38,671 nt of DNA. Origin: Alphaproteobacteria bacterium (GTDB lineage: Bacteria; Pseudomonadota; Alphaproteobacteria; Micavibrionales; UBA2020). Below, one piece after another: positions 17,183 through 26,319 of this stretch; the first letter of the stretch is position 1; every line of letters starts with the position of its first letter. The notes under the pieces are model-generated. The model was not told the origin of the DNA. It made no database searches and saw only the letters and a list, made by a program, of their open reading frames with translations. Both the position numbers and the translations under genes were made by a program. The stretch spans positions 1 through 38,671 of the forward strand of contig JAUXOC010000061.1 in the NCBI GenBank assembly GCA_030682495.1. Direction: 5' to 3'.

Positions 17183-19927
17183 TTATGCCTTGGGTGTAAT
17201 ATCCTTCGGATCCTTCGGCGGCTTCGGCGCATTCGGGCTGTTGGTCTTGAAGCTCTGGGCGAGACCAGCAGCAGCATACATCATGCCGGCACTGTTATCA
17301 TCCGTGAAGCTTGTATCCGCACGGCCACCAATCCAACGCATCATCGCATCCGGGATCATGTCCAGCATCTTGAAGGTCGTATTTGCCGCCGTATAAATCG
17401 CGCCGACATAAATGACCGTATAGGCAAGATAGGACATGACCATGAAAAGAGCGTCAACAGAGTCGTCCGCACCCGCGCTATACAACGCCGCCATGCCGTT
17501 GGCGAAGTTCGTGCTGAAGTATATGGCGAAGGCGTTGAAGACCAGCGTTGCGCCAACGTAGCCAATCACGACCAGCACGGGGCGCATCAGCACGTTTAGC
17601 CAGAGTATCCAGACTTCACGCGCGCCCATGCCCTCGCCGACCGACGTCAGGAAGTTCAGTGCGGCGATCGGCACCATCACGACAGCTTCAAAGACCGAAA
17701 TAATCCAGGTCATCGCCGCGAAGGTCGTCCGGATCAGGGGAAGGATCGGGATATAGAAGGAGATCATCGCACCTGCCATGACCCCCATCATCAGTCCGGA
17801 GTTCAGCAGGTTCGCCAGAGCACTGTTCACGCCGCCCGTGAAGTAGCCCAAGCCGTATTGCAACACGCTCAGTAAAATCAGCATACTGCCAAACAGACCC
17901 ATGATGTTGCGACCGATTTCCACCAGTCGCGTAAAGGGATAGACATCGTCGCCGTTGGCAATGTGGAACAGGCCGAGCACAGACGATTGATCCGGCATAA
18001 TGCTCTTCATGACCTTTTGGACAATACCTTTACCTTTTTTGGCCGATTTTGTATCTTTGTGGAAATCGTCCACGTTGACGTCCCGCGTATCCAGCGCAGC
18101 GTTGCGATCAGCATAGGCCGCCTGCTGCGACTCGTTGGTCGTCATCGAGGCGTCCCACCAACGGTCATAGTCCGTCGTAATAAGCTTTACGAACTCCTCG
18201 ATCGTCGGCGGGTTGCCACCTTGCCAGTCCTGAGACGGCTGGGTCCACAACTCGCCCGCATAAACCGTCACGTTTACTTTGCGCGCTTGCAGAGCAAGAT
18301 CGTTCAGCACCTTGAGGTAATAGGTCCAGACCCCCATACCGGCCCAGCCCTTGTTCGTCATATCCGCAACCAGAGGGCCGGTGATATAGCCGGTCAACGC
18401 GGCTTGCGCAGTTCCGTATCTCGCTGTGACGCTGCCGCGCAGAATGCCGACCATATCCTGATGGCACTGAAGCGTCGGGAATCCCTCAGCGTTCACGGGA
18501 CAAGCGGGCGGGGGTGCAACTGCACCGCCGCATCCAACCCCGGCAGCATCTACCGGGTTGGCCGTGCCATCGTTTGGCGCCATGTGTTTACCCACGAAGG
18601 CGCAGCCAAATCCGTGCGCCGTCCGCATAAACACGGAGGTTTCTTGCAGATCAGCCGCCACGGCGTCTCTCATCTGGTCAAGAAAGTTCTCCGTCGCCGT
18701 ATGAAGGTTATCCGCCACACCGCCGCGTCGTTGCATGCCAGCGGTGAGAGCGCTAACGTCCCTCAAAGAGGCCATAAGCCCGCCCTGCGTATATTCAAGA
18801 GAACCGCAGAGATTGGGCGCAGTGTTGTTCGTGTAACTAACAACCTGCGTACCTGTCGCGCGGTTATTTTTTACCGCCTTACGTTCCACCACAAACGATG
18901 GAGATGCGTTCCCCTGCTTCACCGCTTCGGCGTTCCAGGCGACCTGACAGGTCTTGAGGCGCGCCATAGCGTGCACAACAGAAGTCGCGGATTCTGCACT
19001 GAAAGGCGAGAGCAGCGGAGTACCGCCATTAATCACCCCCGTAACATAGGACGACCAAGCGCGTGTACCGAAGTTAGAGCCCCATTCCGCCAGTTTCATA
19101 ACGGCAAACTGACCCGAACTGAAACCCGTGGTTCCCAAGGGAATCATGATACCAAGTGCGAAGACAACGCGAATCGGCGTCCAGACCATGTTGTGGCGAC
19201 CGCCGCCGATCGTGCCCGTTTTGGCGGTATCGACAACGATGGACAGGATCATCCAGAAAATCATCACTGCGGCGACAACAAGGACGCCCGTGTTGTAGAT
19301 CTGCATCAGACCAGTCAGGCCGCTTTGCAGCGCCCCGCCGTTACCGACGGTCGCCTGGCGCAAAACCTTATCCAGCAGCATCAGGCCAAGATCCGCCGAG
19401 GCCGCACTGGTATTCGGCGCCATCAAGTTGCCTTCGTAGGCCGTACGAATGTCAAACAGCGGAGCCGAACCGGCCCCGCCAATCGCTGCACCCATCTTCG
19501 CGATATCGGTATCACTACCAGCCCCCGCATAAGGGGTACCAGGGTGCGAGAAAATCTGCGCGTAGGCTGCCGTCCCCAAGCCAAAAAACACGTTCATCAT
19601 GAACGTCACAATCGCCGCGATAAAGACAGCGATCATCATAATTACAGAAATAAACAGACCCCATTGGCGGGCATCGGCGCGCTGGCTGCGGAGGCTGAAC
19701 CAGGCTTCGCCCATCAATGCGGCGAAGGAGTATTTTTTGACCCCTTCAATCCCGTAGCGGGATGCCGGGTGGTTGCGGTCAATCAGACCGGCCTGCACAA
19801 ACATGAGTGCCAGCGTTCGCATGAAAACGGGCACAATGTGGGCGGCACCGCGGAAGCATAGATGGAACTGCGGCATGAACATAAAGGCTGCTACAGAAGT
19901 ACCCTTGTTATGCTTGGAATCGCTCAT
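17183..19927 (-). CDS. DotA/TraY-family type IVB secretion membrane protein
   Basis: A 914-aa polytopic inner-membrane protein. Hydrophobic segments lie at about 30-48, 90-115, 212-232 and 251-265. A large extracytoplasmic region of about 400 residues with several cysteines (KTCQVAW, NLCGSLEY, GFGCAF, QCHQD) follows, then at least four more segments between about 680 and 870. HNMVWTPIRVVFALGIMIPL (245-264) and the C-terminal NTTFKMLDMIPDAMMRWIGG are hallmarks of DotA (Legionella Dot/Icm) and TraY (IncI conjugation), where the protein sits in the inner-membrane part of a type IVB secretion apparatus. No other dot/icm or tra gene occurs in this window. It has its own good promoter and terminator, so it is a stand-alone unit. 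The family call is firm; a working secretion system is an inference. Confidence 0.87.
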   Translation of the reverse strand: MSDSKHNKGTSVAAFMFMPQFHLCFRGAAHIVPVFMRTLALMFVQAGLIDRNHPASRYGIEGVKKYSFAALMGEAWFSLRSQRADARQWGLFISVIMMIAVFIAAIVTFMMNVFFGLGTAAYAQIFSHPGTPYAGAGSDTDIAKMGAAIGGAGSAPLFDIRTAYEGNLMAPNTSAASADLGLMLLDKVLRQATVGNGGALQSGLTGLMQIYNTGVLVVAAVMIFWMILSIVVDTAKTGTIGGGRHNMVWTPIRVVFALGIMIPLGTTGFSSGQFAVMKLAEWGSNFGTRAWSSYVTGVINGGTPLLSPFSAESATSVVHAMARLKTCQVAWNAEAVKQGNASPSFVVERKAVKNNRATGTQVVSYTNNTAPNLCGSLEYTQGGLMASLRDVSALTAGMQRRGGVADNLHTATENFLDQMRDAVAADLQETSVFMRTAHGFGCAFVGKHMAPNDGTANPVDAAGVGCGGAVAPPPACPVNAEGFPTLQCHQDMVGILRGSVTARYGTAQAALTGYITGPLVADMTNKGWAGMGVWTYYLKVLNDLALQARKVNVTVYAGELWTQPSQDWQGGNPPTIEEFVKLITTDYDRWWDASMTTNESQQAAYADRNAALDTRDVNVDDFHKDTKSAKKGKGIVQKVMKSIMPDQSSVLGLFHIANGDDVYPFTRLVEIGRNIMGLFGSMLILLSVLQYGLGYFTGGVNSALANLLNSGLMMGVMAGAMISFYIPILPLIRTTFAAMTWIISVFEAVVMVPIAALNFLTSVGEGMGAREVWILWLNVLMRPVLVVIGYVGATLVFNAFAIYFSTNFANGMAALYSAGADDSVDALFMVMSYLAYTVIYVGAIYTAANTTFKMLDMIPDAMMRWIGGRADTSFTDDNSAGMMYAAAGLAQSFKTNSPNAPKPPKDPKDITPKA

Positions 19928-19979
19928 GGCTTTACCCCGACTAGAAATACCACACCACCTTCTTCAGGCTTATAAGTTC

Positions 19980-20008
19980 ATCTTACGCCTTTTTCTTAAA
20001 ACCGTCAA
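19980..20008 (-). promoter_or_regulatory. promoter of the DotA/TraY gene
   Basis: On the minus strand TTGACG (20003-20008), a 17-base spacer and TAAGAT (19980-19985) are each 5/6 matches to consensus. The ~90 bases upstream (20009-20100) are strongly A/T-rich with A- and T-tracts, as in UP elements. GGGG lies about 8 bases before the ATG. Confidence 0.8.
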
Positions 20009-20100
20009 ATTTATTGACATTTATGCAAAATTTTCATCAAATTTTATCTAATTTTAACCATCTATTAATTCAATGAAAACAAAGAGAAATTTGAACTTTT

Positions 20101-20970
20101 TCACCAGAACAGTTTTCGAGCCAGATAGGTGGGACGGTAGGGAAAGCCTGAAAAAAACGCCTCAAGCTGATTCTCTGCATCCCCCTGTGCGGAAGGGGTG
20201 AAATTTTCCCTATGAATGCCACCGGTAACCAGAATCGAGTCGATTCCCGCCCCCGTGGCACCGGCGATATCCGTTGGCATGGCGTCACCAACGGCCAAAA
20301 CGCGCATTCCGGGCATCGCAGCCAGACAATGGCTGTAGACTTGGCGGTAAGGTTTGCCGAACCATGTCACCTCGCCCTCCATCTCTATATATATGTCAGC
20401 GAGCGTACCGGCGCAGATCACCAGATGATCGCCCACATGCACAATACGGTCCGGATTGGCGCAGATCATCGGCAAACGCCGCGCGGCGCAGGCGGCAAGG
20501 CGGTCGCGGTAAAGATCCGCAGTATGGCTGAAATCCTCGATCCCGCTGCAGAGGACGAAATCAGCCTCCTCCGGCGTGTCCGTCAGCGTGATGTCCATCT
20601 CTTCGAACAGGCTGTGGTCGCGCACCCCGCCGATGTGAAAGCAGCGCCGCCCCCATTTTTGCAGATAACGGTCTTGCAGCGCCTGCCACGTTGCTTCGCC
20701 CGAGGTCATGATGCCGTCGTAAAGATCTTCGGTCACACCCATGTCGGCGAGTTTCTGCACAACCGTATGGGCGCGGCGCGGCGCGTTGGAGAGCAGCCAG
20801 ATACAGCGCTTGGCGCGTTTCATTTCGCGCAGGGTCGCAACCGTATCGGGAAAAACTTTTTCGCCGTCATGCACCACGCCCCAGAGGTCGAGGATGTATC
20901 CTTCGTAAAAACCGGCAATTTCGCCAAGACCGTCAATAAAGCGGGGCAGCGTTCTATGGGGGGCATGCAT
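20101..20970 (-). CDS. HAD-superfamily class IIA phosphatase-like hydrolase (TIGR01459 type)
   Basis: A 289-aa cytosolic HAD hydrolase related to NagD. Motif I is YILDLWGVVHDG (about 25-36), the form typical of the TIGR01459 subgroup. Motif II is LLSNAPR (about 59-65). The class IIA cap follows, then TWFGKPYRQVYSHCL supplying the motif III Lys and LAVGDAMPTDIAGATGAG as motif IV. Members dephosphorylate small phosphorylated metabolites; the true substrate of this subgroup is not established. GGAG lies about 7 bases before the ATG. It starts 2 bases after the EAL gene stop and ends the long minus-strand run; no obvious terminator follows, only an A/T-rich gap. Confidence 0.88.
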   Translation of the reverse strand: MHAPHRTLPRFIDGLGEIAGFYEGYILDLWGVVHDGEKVFPDTVATLREMKRAKRCIWLLSNAPRRAHTVVQKLADMGVTEDLYDGIMTSGEATWQALQDRYLQKWGRRCFHIGGVRDHSLFEEMDITLTDTPEEADFVLCSGIEDFSHTADLYRDRLAACAARRLPMICANPDRIVHVGDHLVICAGTLADIYIEMEGEVTWFGKPYRQVYSHCLAAMPGMRVLAVGDAMPTDIAGATGAGIDSILVTGGIHRENFTPSAQGDAENQLEAFFSGFPYRPTYLARKLFW

Positions 20971-20972
20971 GT

Positions 20973-22295
20973 TCAGGTCTCCGGATGCAGGATGTCGTCG
21001 CGCGCGGGCTTGCCGAACAGATAGCCCTGGCCATAGTCGATTTCAATATCAAGCAGTTCGATCAGCTGCTTTTCGGATTCGATTTTTTCGACGATCAGGT
21101 CGATGCCGCGGCTGTCCAGCTCTGCCTTCAGGCGTTTCATGCGCTTGATGCCGCCAATTTCGCGCATCTCGGAAATGACCAGCGCTGCATCGGCTTTGAC
21201 AAAACGGATGTGGCGGGCTTCCAGATGTGCGAAATCGAAAGAAAGCTCGCGCACTTTATCCATCGAAAAACGGCAACCGATGCGCGACAGACCGTCCAGC
21301 ACGGGCAGGCTGTCCGCGCGCATGGTGGCAAGGTCTTGCTGCGCCAGTTCGAACACCAGCCGCGGCGCCAGCACGCGGTACTGCGCGATGAATTCGACAA
21401 GGTCGCCCATAAATTTCGGATCGTTCAGTGTCAGGCTGGTGATATTGCAAAACCACGCCCGTCCCGCACCATCTTCGCCCGCATCGCGTATCGATTGCAA
21501 TGCGCGCAGCAGCAGCAGGTTATCAATAACCGGCACCATATCGTGGCGCATGGCGACAGCGATATAACGCTCCGCCGGCAGATAGATCTCGTCCTTGATA
21601 CGGATACGCGAGAACATTTCAAAAAACCGCGGCTTGCGCTGCGGCAAATTGACGATGGGCTGCAGGAAAAGATCGATACTGTCCTGCTGCACGGCATGGC
21701 GCACAAAAGTCATGACCTGATCGTCACTGAGAATACGCGCGGCATTTTCGGCCGTCAGCCCGTCGATAGCGGGCAGGCGGATTTCTTCGGCGGCAACGTC
21801 ACGCGGCGCGCTGGGCGCATCCATGCGTGACAGCTGCTCGGCAATCGATTTTATCATGCGTTGCTCGATGCCGCCCGCCCCCGCTGCGGTACCGCCTTCG
21901 GCTTCCTGCTGGCGGCTGAAACGGCGGGCCGTTTCACCTGCATCGGCCAGGGTGCGGCGCATATCGGCAAGGTCGTTGCGGTTGCGCGCCACTTCGCGCA
22001 CGATGCGGTCGTAATCGCTGTCCATGCGGCGCAGCTGTTCGGTCATGCCGCGTTCCCAGCGGCGGCGCGCCGCCATTTCGGCAGCGACAAACCCCGCCAG
22101 CGCCAGCATCGCCGTCACCAGAAACGCCACCCGCGCCGAAGCCACGCTACCCAGCACAATCAAAAACGTCAAAAGACCGAGCAGGCCGACAATATTTTTA
22201 AACGTCATCAGCCCACGCCAGTCAAAATGCACCGCCGTGCGCGCCGGTGCGTCGGCGTCATCATGCTGCAAATCGTATTCGTGCCGCGGGCTCAT
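20973..22295 (-). CDS. TipF-like membrane protein with degenerate EAL domain
   Basis: 440 aa from the ATG at 22295, which overlaps the pyrD stop by 4 bases (ATGA); a longer frame into pyrD reads as low-complexity Arg/Gly/Cys sequence and is rejected. Two membrane segments (about 33-50 and 55-72) are followed by a coiled coil (about 80-135) and an EAL-type domain (about 190-435). Retained positions: E226 (EMF in place of EAL), N284, E316, K367, E403 and Q423 (GQGYLF). DDFGTG is replaced by SMDKVRE (M345-D346), losing one metal-binding Asp, so phosphodiesterase activity is doubtful. Architecture and size match TipF, the Caulobacter c-di-GMP receptor that positions the flagellum. No flagellar gene is nearby, so TipF identity is inferred. 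Confidence 0.78.
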   Translation of the reverse strand: MSPRHEYDLQHDDADAPARTAVHFDWRGLMTFKNIVGLLGLLTFLIVLGSVASARVAFLVTAMLALAGFVAAEMAARRRWERGMTEQLRRMDSDYDRIVREVARNRNDLADMRRTLADAGETARRFSRQQEAEGGTAAGAGGIEQRMIKSIAEQLSRMDAPSAPRDVAAEEIRLPAIDGLTAENAARILSDDQVMTFVRHAVQQDSIDLFLQPIVNLPQRKPRFFEMFSRIRIKDEIYLPAERYIAVAMRHDMVPVIDNLLLLRALQSIRDAGEDGAGRAWFCNITSLTLNDPKFMGDLVEFIAQYRVLAPRLVFELAQQDLATMRADSLPVLDGLSRIGCRFSMDKVRELSFDFAHLEARHIRFVKADAALVISEMREIGGIKRMKRLKAELDSRGIDLIVEKIESEKQLIELLDIEIDYGQGYLFGKPARDDILHPET

Positions 22296-23407
22296 GCCGC
22301 AGCCTCGGCGCGAGGCGCCGCAAGGTCGATATCGGCACCGACCGCTTCGGATATATGCGCCATACCCGCCGCACGCACACGCGCCGTAAGGCCGCGCAGA
22401 ATATCGGGCACCAGCGCGGGCCCTTCGTATATCAACCCTGTATAAACCTGCACCAGCGACGCACCCGCGCGGATACGCTGCCATGCATCTTCGGCGCTTG
22501 AAATACCACCAACACCGATCAGCGGCAGCCTGCCATCGGTCAGCCGGTAAAAATCACCCAGCACCGCGCAGGCGTGATCTTTCAGCAAGGCGCCGCTCAG
22601 CCCGCCCGCTTCTTCACGCAGATGCGGCGCAAGCATTTCAGGGCGTGCAACCGTGGTATTCGACACCACCAAACCGCCGATATGATGCCGCAGCGCCAGC
22701 TGCGCCACCGCGGCGCGCTGGTCGGACGTCAAATCCGGCGCGACTTTCAGCAGCAGCACCGGACGCGCCACGGGCGGAATATCCAAGCTGTTCAAAACCG
22801 CCATCAAACCGGCCAGTAGCGCATCGAGCATGTTTTCGGACTGCAAATCGCGCAGACCCGGCGTATTGGGCGACGATACATTGACAACGATATAATCCGC
22901 CATCGGCGCCAGTGCGCTCAGGCAGCGGCTGTAATCTTCAAACGCAGATGCCGTTTCCTTGTTGATGCCGATATTGATGCCGAGCATGCCGTCCGCGGCA
23001 GCCCCCGCCCCCTGTGCCACGCGAAAATCGCTGACCTGCGCCACAAAATATTCGAGTCCGCGGCCGGGAAAGCCAAGGCGGTTGATAATCGATTTGTTTT
23101 TGACGTCGCGGAACAGACGCGGCGCAGGGTTGCCTTCCTGCGCAAGCGGCGTCACCGTGCCCGCTTCGACAAAGCCAAAGCCCATGCGCAGCATCGGTGC
23201 GATCACTTCGGCATCCTTGTCAAAACCCGCGGCAAGACCGAGCGGGTTTGCAAAGACATGCCCGAAAACTTCGCAGCGCAGCGCCGCATCATCATGACGG
23301 TAACGCGGGGCAAGGCCGGATTTGAGCAGCCCAAGCGCCGCGCGGTGCGCCGCTTCCGGCTCCACCGCCATCAGGAAGGGCTTGAGAACAGGGTATAGAT
23401 TAATCAT
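22292..23407 (-). CDS. pyrD: dihydroorotate dehydrogenase (quinone), class 2
   Basis: A 371-aa FMN enzyme that oxidises dihydroorotate to orotate with membrane quinone, the fourth step of pyrimidine synthesis. The N-terminal helical pair (LYPVLKPFLMAVEPEAAHRA) is the membrane/quinone tunnel of class 2. FANPLGLAAGFDKDAEV, GFVEAGTVTPLAQEGNP and IINRLGFPGRG are family blocks. YIVVNVSSPNTPGLR supplies the catalytic Ser. VGVGGISSAEDAWQ is the FMN-phosphate loop. It overlaps thrC upstream and the EAL gene downstream by 4 bases each (ATGA), indicating coupled translation. The last ~15 residues are Ala/Arg-rich. Confidence 0.96.
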   Translation of the reverse strand: MINLYPVLKPFLMAVEPEAAHRAALGLLKSGLAPRYRHDDAALRCEVFGHVFANPLGLAAGFDKDAEVIAPMLRMGFGFVEAGTVTPLAQEGNPAPRLFRDVKNKSIINRLGFPGRGLEYFVAQVSDFRVAQGAGAAADGMLGINIGINKETASAFEDYSRCLSALAPMADYIVVNVSSPNTPGLRDLQSENMLDALLAGLMAVLNSLDIPPVARPVLLLKVAPDLTSDQRAAVAQLALRHHIGGLVVSNTTVARPEMLAPHLREEAGGLSGALLKDHACAVLGDFYRLTDGRLPLIGVGGISSAEDAWQRIRAGASLVQVYTGLIYEGPALVPDILRGLTARVRAAGMAHISEAVGADIDLAAPRAEAAA

Positions 23408-24813
23408 GCCGCACCGCCAAAAGCGGCGCGGATATAATCCTGCACACGCGGCAAATCGGCAGGCAAAACATCATAGCGTTCAGCGCGCGTCATCAAACCG
23501 GCAAGAGGTGCAGGCAATTCCGGCGCAACATCGGTTGCCGCCTTGACGGCATCGGGAAATTTGGCGGGGTGCGCGGTGGCCAGTGTGACCATCGCCGCCT
23601 CCGGATGCGCGCGTTTCCAGTCCTGCGCCACGCCGATGCCGACCGCCGTATGCGGGTCGACCACATAATCATGCAGACGGTAAATATCGCGGATGATCTG
23701 CGTTGTTTCCGCATCATCCTTGCGCCCGCTGGCAAAAATGCCGCCCAGCTGCGCCATCAACGTTTCATCGAGGTCAAAAGGCCCCGTTTCGCGGAAATGT
23801 TTCATGGTCGCGGCCACCTTTGCGCCGTCGCGGCCATAGAGGTCAAACAACAGACGTTCGAAATTGCTGGAAATCTGGATATCCATACTGGGGCTGATGG
23901 TCGGCACGACGCCGCGCTTTTCCATCCGGCCTGTCGTATAAAGGCGGTGCAGAATATCGTTGGCATTGGTGGCGACAATCAGCTTTTCAACCGGCAGCCC
24001 CATCGATTTTGCCACATAGCCCGCATAGACATTGCCAAAATTGCCCGTGGGTACGCAAAAGGTCGCAGGTCTGCCGGTTTCGGCCTGCACACGCACACCT
24101 GCATAAACGTAATAGACCACCTGCGCCAGAATGCGCGCCCAGTTGATCGAATTGATCGCCGACAGCTGCATAGAATCGCGGAAAGCCAGATCACCGAACA
24201 TCGCCTTGACCAGATCCTGACAATCGTCAAAGCTGCCTTCGATGGCGATATTGCGCACGTTCGGCGCATCCACCGTCGTCATCTGCCGCCGCTGCACGTC
24301 AGACACGCGGCCTTTGGGGTGCAAAATCACGATATTCGCATGCGGGCTGTTTTTAAAGGCGTCGATGGCGGCAGAGCCCGTATCGCCGGACGTTGCGCCG
24401 ACAATCGTCACCTTTTGCCCGCGCGCGCTGAGGATAAAATCAAAAATCTGGCCGAGGAATTGCAGCGCGACGTCTTTAAACGCCAGCGTCGGGCCATGAA
24501 ACAATTCCTGCACGTAAAAACCGTCTTCCAGTTTACGCAGCGGCGTTTTTTCAGGATGCGCAAAATTTTTGTAGGATTTTTGCAAAAGGACAATGAGCTG
24601 CTGCGCCGTGATATCGTCACCGACAAAAGGCGCAATCACGCGCCAGGCAATCTCCAGATAATTCTGGCTTGCCATGTTGCGAAATTCTTCCGCCGATATT
24701 TGCGGACAGGCTTCGGGCACATAAAGCCCGCCGTCACGCGCCAGCCCTGCCAGCGCCGTATCGGCAAAACTCAGGCGCGGCGCTGCGCCCCGGGTGCTGA
24801 TGTAGCCGGGCAT
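23404..24813 (-). CDS. thrC: threonine synthase
   Basis: A 469-aa PLP enzyme converting O-phosphohomoserine to threonine. It opens with YISTRGAAPRLSFADTALAGL and GLYVPE, as in proteobacterial ThrC. GPTLAFKDVALQFLG (about 109-123) holds the PLP-binding Lys, and GATSGDTGSAA the phosphate-binding loop. The start at 24813 is supported by GAGGGGAG 6-7 bases upstream, which puts the first 43 bases inside the 3' end of the M32 peptidase gene. The 3' end overlaps pyrD by 4 bases. thrC close to SURF1 and the cox cluster is a recurrent alphaproteobacterial neighbourhood. Confidence 0.96.
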   Translation of the reverse strand: MPGYISTRGAAPRLSFADTALAGLARDGGLYVPEACPQISAEEFRNMASQNYLEIAWRVIAPFVGDDITAQQLIVLLQKSYKNFAHPEKTPLRKLEDGFYVQELFHGPTLAFKDVALQFLGQIFDFILSARGQKVTIVGATSGDTGSAAIDAFKNSPHANIVILHPKGRVSDVQRRQMTTVDAPNVRNIAIEGSFDDCQDLVKAMFGDLAFRDSMQLSAINSINWARILAQVVYYVYAGVRVQAETGRPATFCVPTGNFGNVYAGYVAKSMGLPVEKLIVATNANDILHRLYTTGRMEKRGVVPTISPSMDIQISSNFERLLFDLYGRDGAKVAATMKHFRETGPFDLDETLMAQLGGIFASGRKDDAETTQIIRDIYRLHDYVVDPHTAVGIGVAQDWKRAHPEAAMVTLATAHPAKFPDAVKAATDVAPELPAPLAGLMTRAERYDVLPADLPRVQDYIRAAFGGAA

Positions 24814-26315
24814 GCGTCACTCCCCTCGTAGTTTTTGCCGAGATAACGCTCGGTCACATGTTTTTTGAAATAATAGGTCGAAAACGGCTTGCCGGTTGCT
24901 TCGCGCACCAGATCGGGCGGCGTCATCAGGCAGGCCTTGGCTTGTACGTTGTCTTTCAGCCAGCCGGTAAAGGCGCCGATATTGCCCGCCGCTACCTGCG
25001 GCATCACATCCGGAATATCGCGCTTCATTTTATCGGCCATCTGCGCGGCGATAAACGCGCCGAGCGCATAGGCGGGGAAATAACCAAAAGCACCGAAATA
25101 CCAGTGGATATCCTGCAGGCAACCGAGTTTGTCGCTCGGCGGTACGGCGCCGATCAGGCTGCGCATGCCCTCCATCCAGGCCTCGGGCAGGTCTTTCACC
25201 TCCAGCTTGCCCTCCACCATCGCCTTTTCAAGACGGTAGCGCAGGATAACGTGGGCGGGATAGGTCACCTCGTCCGCTTCGACGCGGATAAAGCTGCGCG
25301 AGACGCGCGTGACATGACGGTGCAGGTTTTCTGCCGACAGCGCCGCATCGTTGCGGCCAAAAGCTTTTTGCACATGGGGTGCCATAAACTGCCAGTATTC
25401 AAGACTGCGCCCCAGCTGCATATCGATGCTGAGCGATTGAGATTCATGAATAGCCATGCCCATGTTCTGGCTTGCGCCCACAGGCTGGTGTTGCCATTCT
25501 TTGGGCGTAAAGCGGTCGTAAAATCCGTGACCTGCTTCGTGCGCGACGCCTTGCATGGCATCGGTAAAGTCTTCTTCTTTATAGCGCGTGGTGATGCGCA
25601 CATCATCGCCGATGCCGCTGCTGAAAGGATGCAGCGAAATATCAAGGCGGCCCCAGTCCGGCGTGAAGCCGATCAGCTCGCAGACCTGCTGGCAGAGCTT
25701 TTGCTGCACGCCAATATCAAACGGCGCGCCCAGCGGCAGCGGTTCTTGCTGCACAGCCAGCACTTCGTCGATAAACGACGGTAAAAAGGCGGCGACATCG
25801 TCAAAAGCCGTATCGACATCGGCCACACGCATGCCCGGGGCGTAGCTGTCCATCAGCGCGCCGTATTTGCACAGGCCGAGTTTTTCCGCTTTGGCCGCCG
25901 CATGTTCGCGCACAATCGACAGCAAGGTCGACAGTTCACCGGCGACGAGGGAGAAATCATTTTCTGCCCGTGCCTTGCGCCAGATGACTTCGGTGCGCGT
26001 CTCCTGATTCATTTTACGCGCGACCAGATGCGCAGGCACGGCCGTGGCATGGGTATAAAGCCATTCCATCACGCGCAGATTTGCCGCCTGCCACGGGGCG
26101 AGGGATTTTGCGTCAACGCCCGCCAGCCATTCGCCGACCTGCGGGTCGGTCTGCATTTCGTGGATTTTGAGGTTGAGGACTTCCACCTGCCGCGCGCGCT
26201 GTTCCACCCCTGCTTCGGGCATCAAGACAGAACGATCCCAATCAAGCAAAGAGTCGATCTGCTTGAGCGCCATGATCTGGCCGAAACGGTCTTCGAGGTT
26301 TTTGTAGGTCTGCAT
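24771..26315 (-). CDS. carboxypeptidase Taq family (M32) metallopeptidase
   Basis: A 514-aa cytosolic zinc carboxypeptidase. GVAHEAGHGFYDR (about 256-268) contains the HExxH zinc site. MAIHESQSLSIDMQLGRS supplies the downstream Glu ligand and the M32-specific HES/GxQ region. QIGF-like and DWG elements appear as LIGFTPDWGRLDISLHPFSSG. Length matches the ~500-residue family. The enzyme trims C-terminal residues from peptides, complementing the M24 aminopeptidase elsewhere in the window. GGAG in the end of the SURF1 gene lies 8 bases before the ATG. The final ~20 residues (after YLGKNY) overlap the thrC start and are probably not conserved. Confidence 0.94.
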   Translation of the reverse strand: MQTYKNLEDRFGQIMALKQIDSLLDWDRSVLMPEAGVEQRARQVEVLNLKIHEMQTDPQVGEWLAGVDAKSLAPWQAANLRVMEWLYTHATAVPAHLVARKMNQETRTEVIWRKARAENDFSLVAGELSTLLSIVREHAAAKAEKLGLCKYGALMDSYAPGMRVADVDTAFDDVAAFLPSFIDEVLAVQQEPLPLGAPFDIGVQQKLCQQVCELIGFTPDWGRLDISLHPFSSGIGDDVRITTRYKEEDFTDAMQGVAHEAGHGFYDRFTPKEWQHQPVGASQNMGMAIHESQSLSIDMQLGRSLEYWQFMAPHVQKAFGRNDAALSAENLHRHVTRVSRSFIRVEADEVTYPAHVILRYRLEKAMVEGKLEVKDLPEAWMEGMRSLIGAVPPSDKLGCLQDIHWYFGAFGYFPAYALGAFIAAQMADKMKRDIPDVMPQVAAGNIGAFTGWLKDNVQAKACLMTPPDLVREATGKPFSTYYFKKHVTERYLGKNYEGSDACPATSAPGAQRRA

Positions 26316-26319
26316 GGGC

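Noticed and set aside
17963-19861. 632-codon open frame opposite the DotA/TraY gene
   Set aside because: Antisense shadow: His/Arg/Gln-rich with no domain, no ribosome-binding site, and the minus-strand protein is clearly real.
22296-22484. 63-codon upstream extension of the EAL protein
   Set aside because: Lies inside pyrD and reads as Arg/Gly/Cys-rich low-complexity sequence; ATG at 22295 with ATGA coupling is better.
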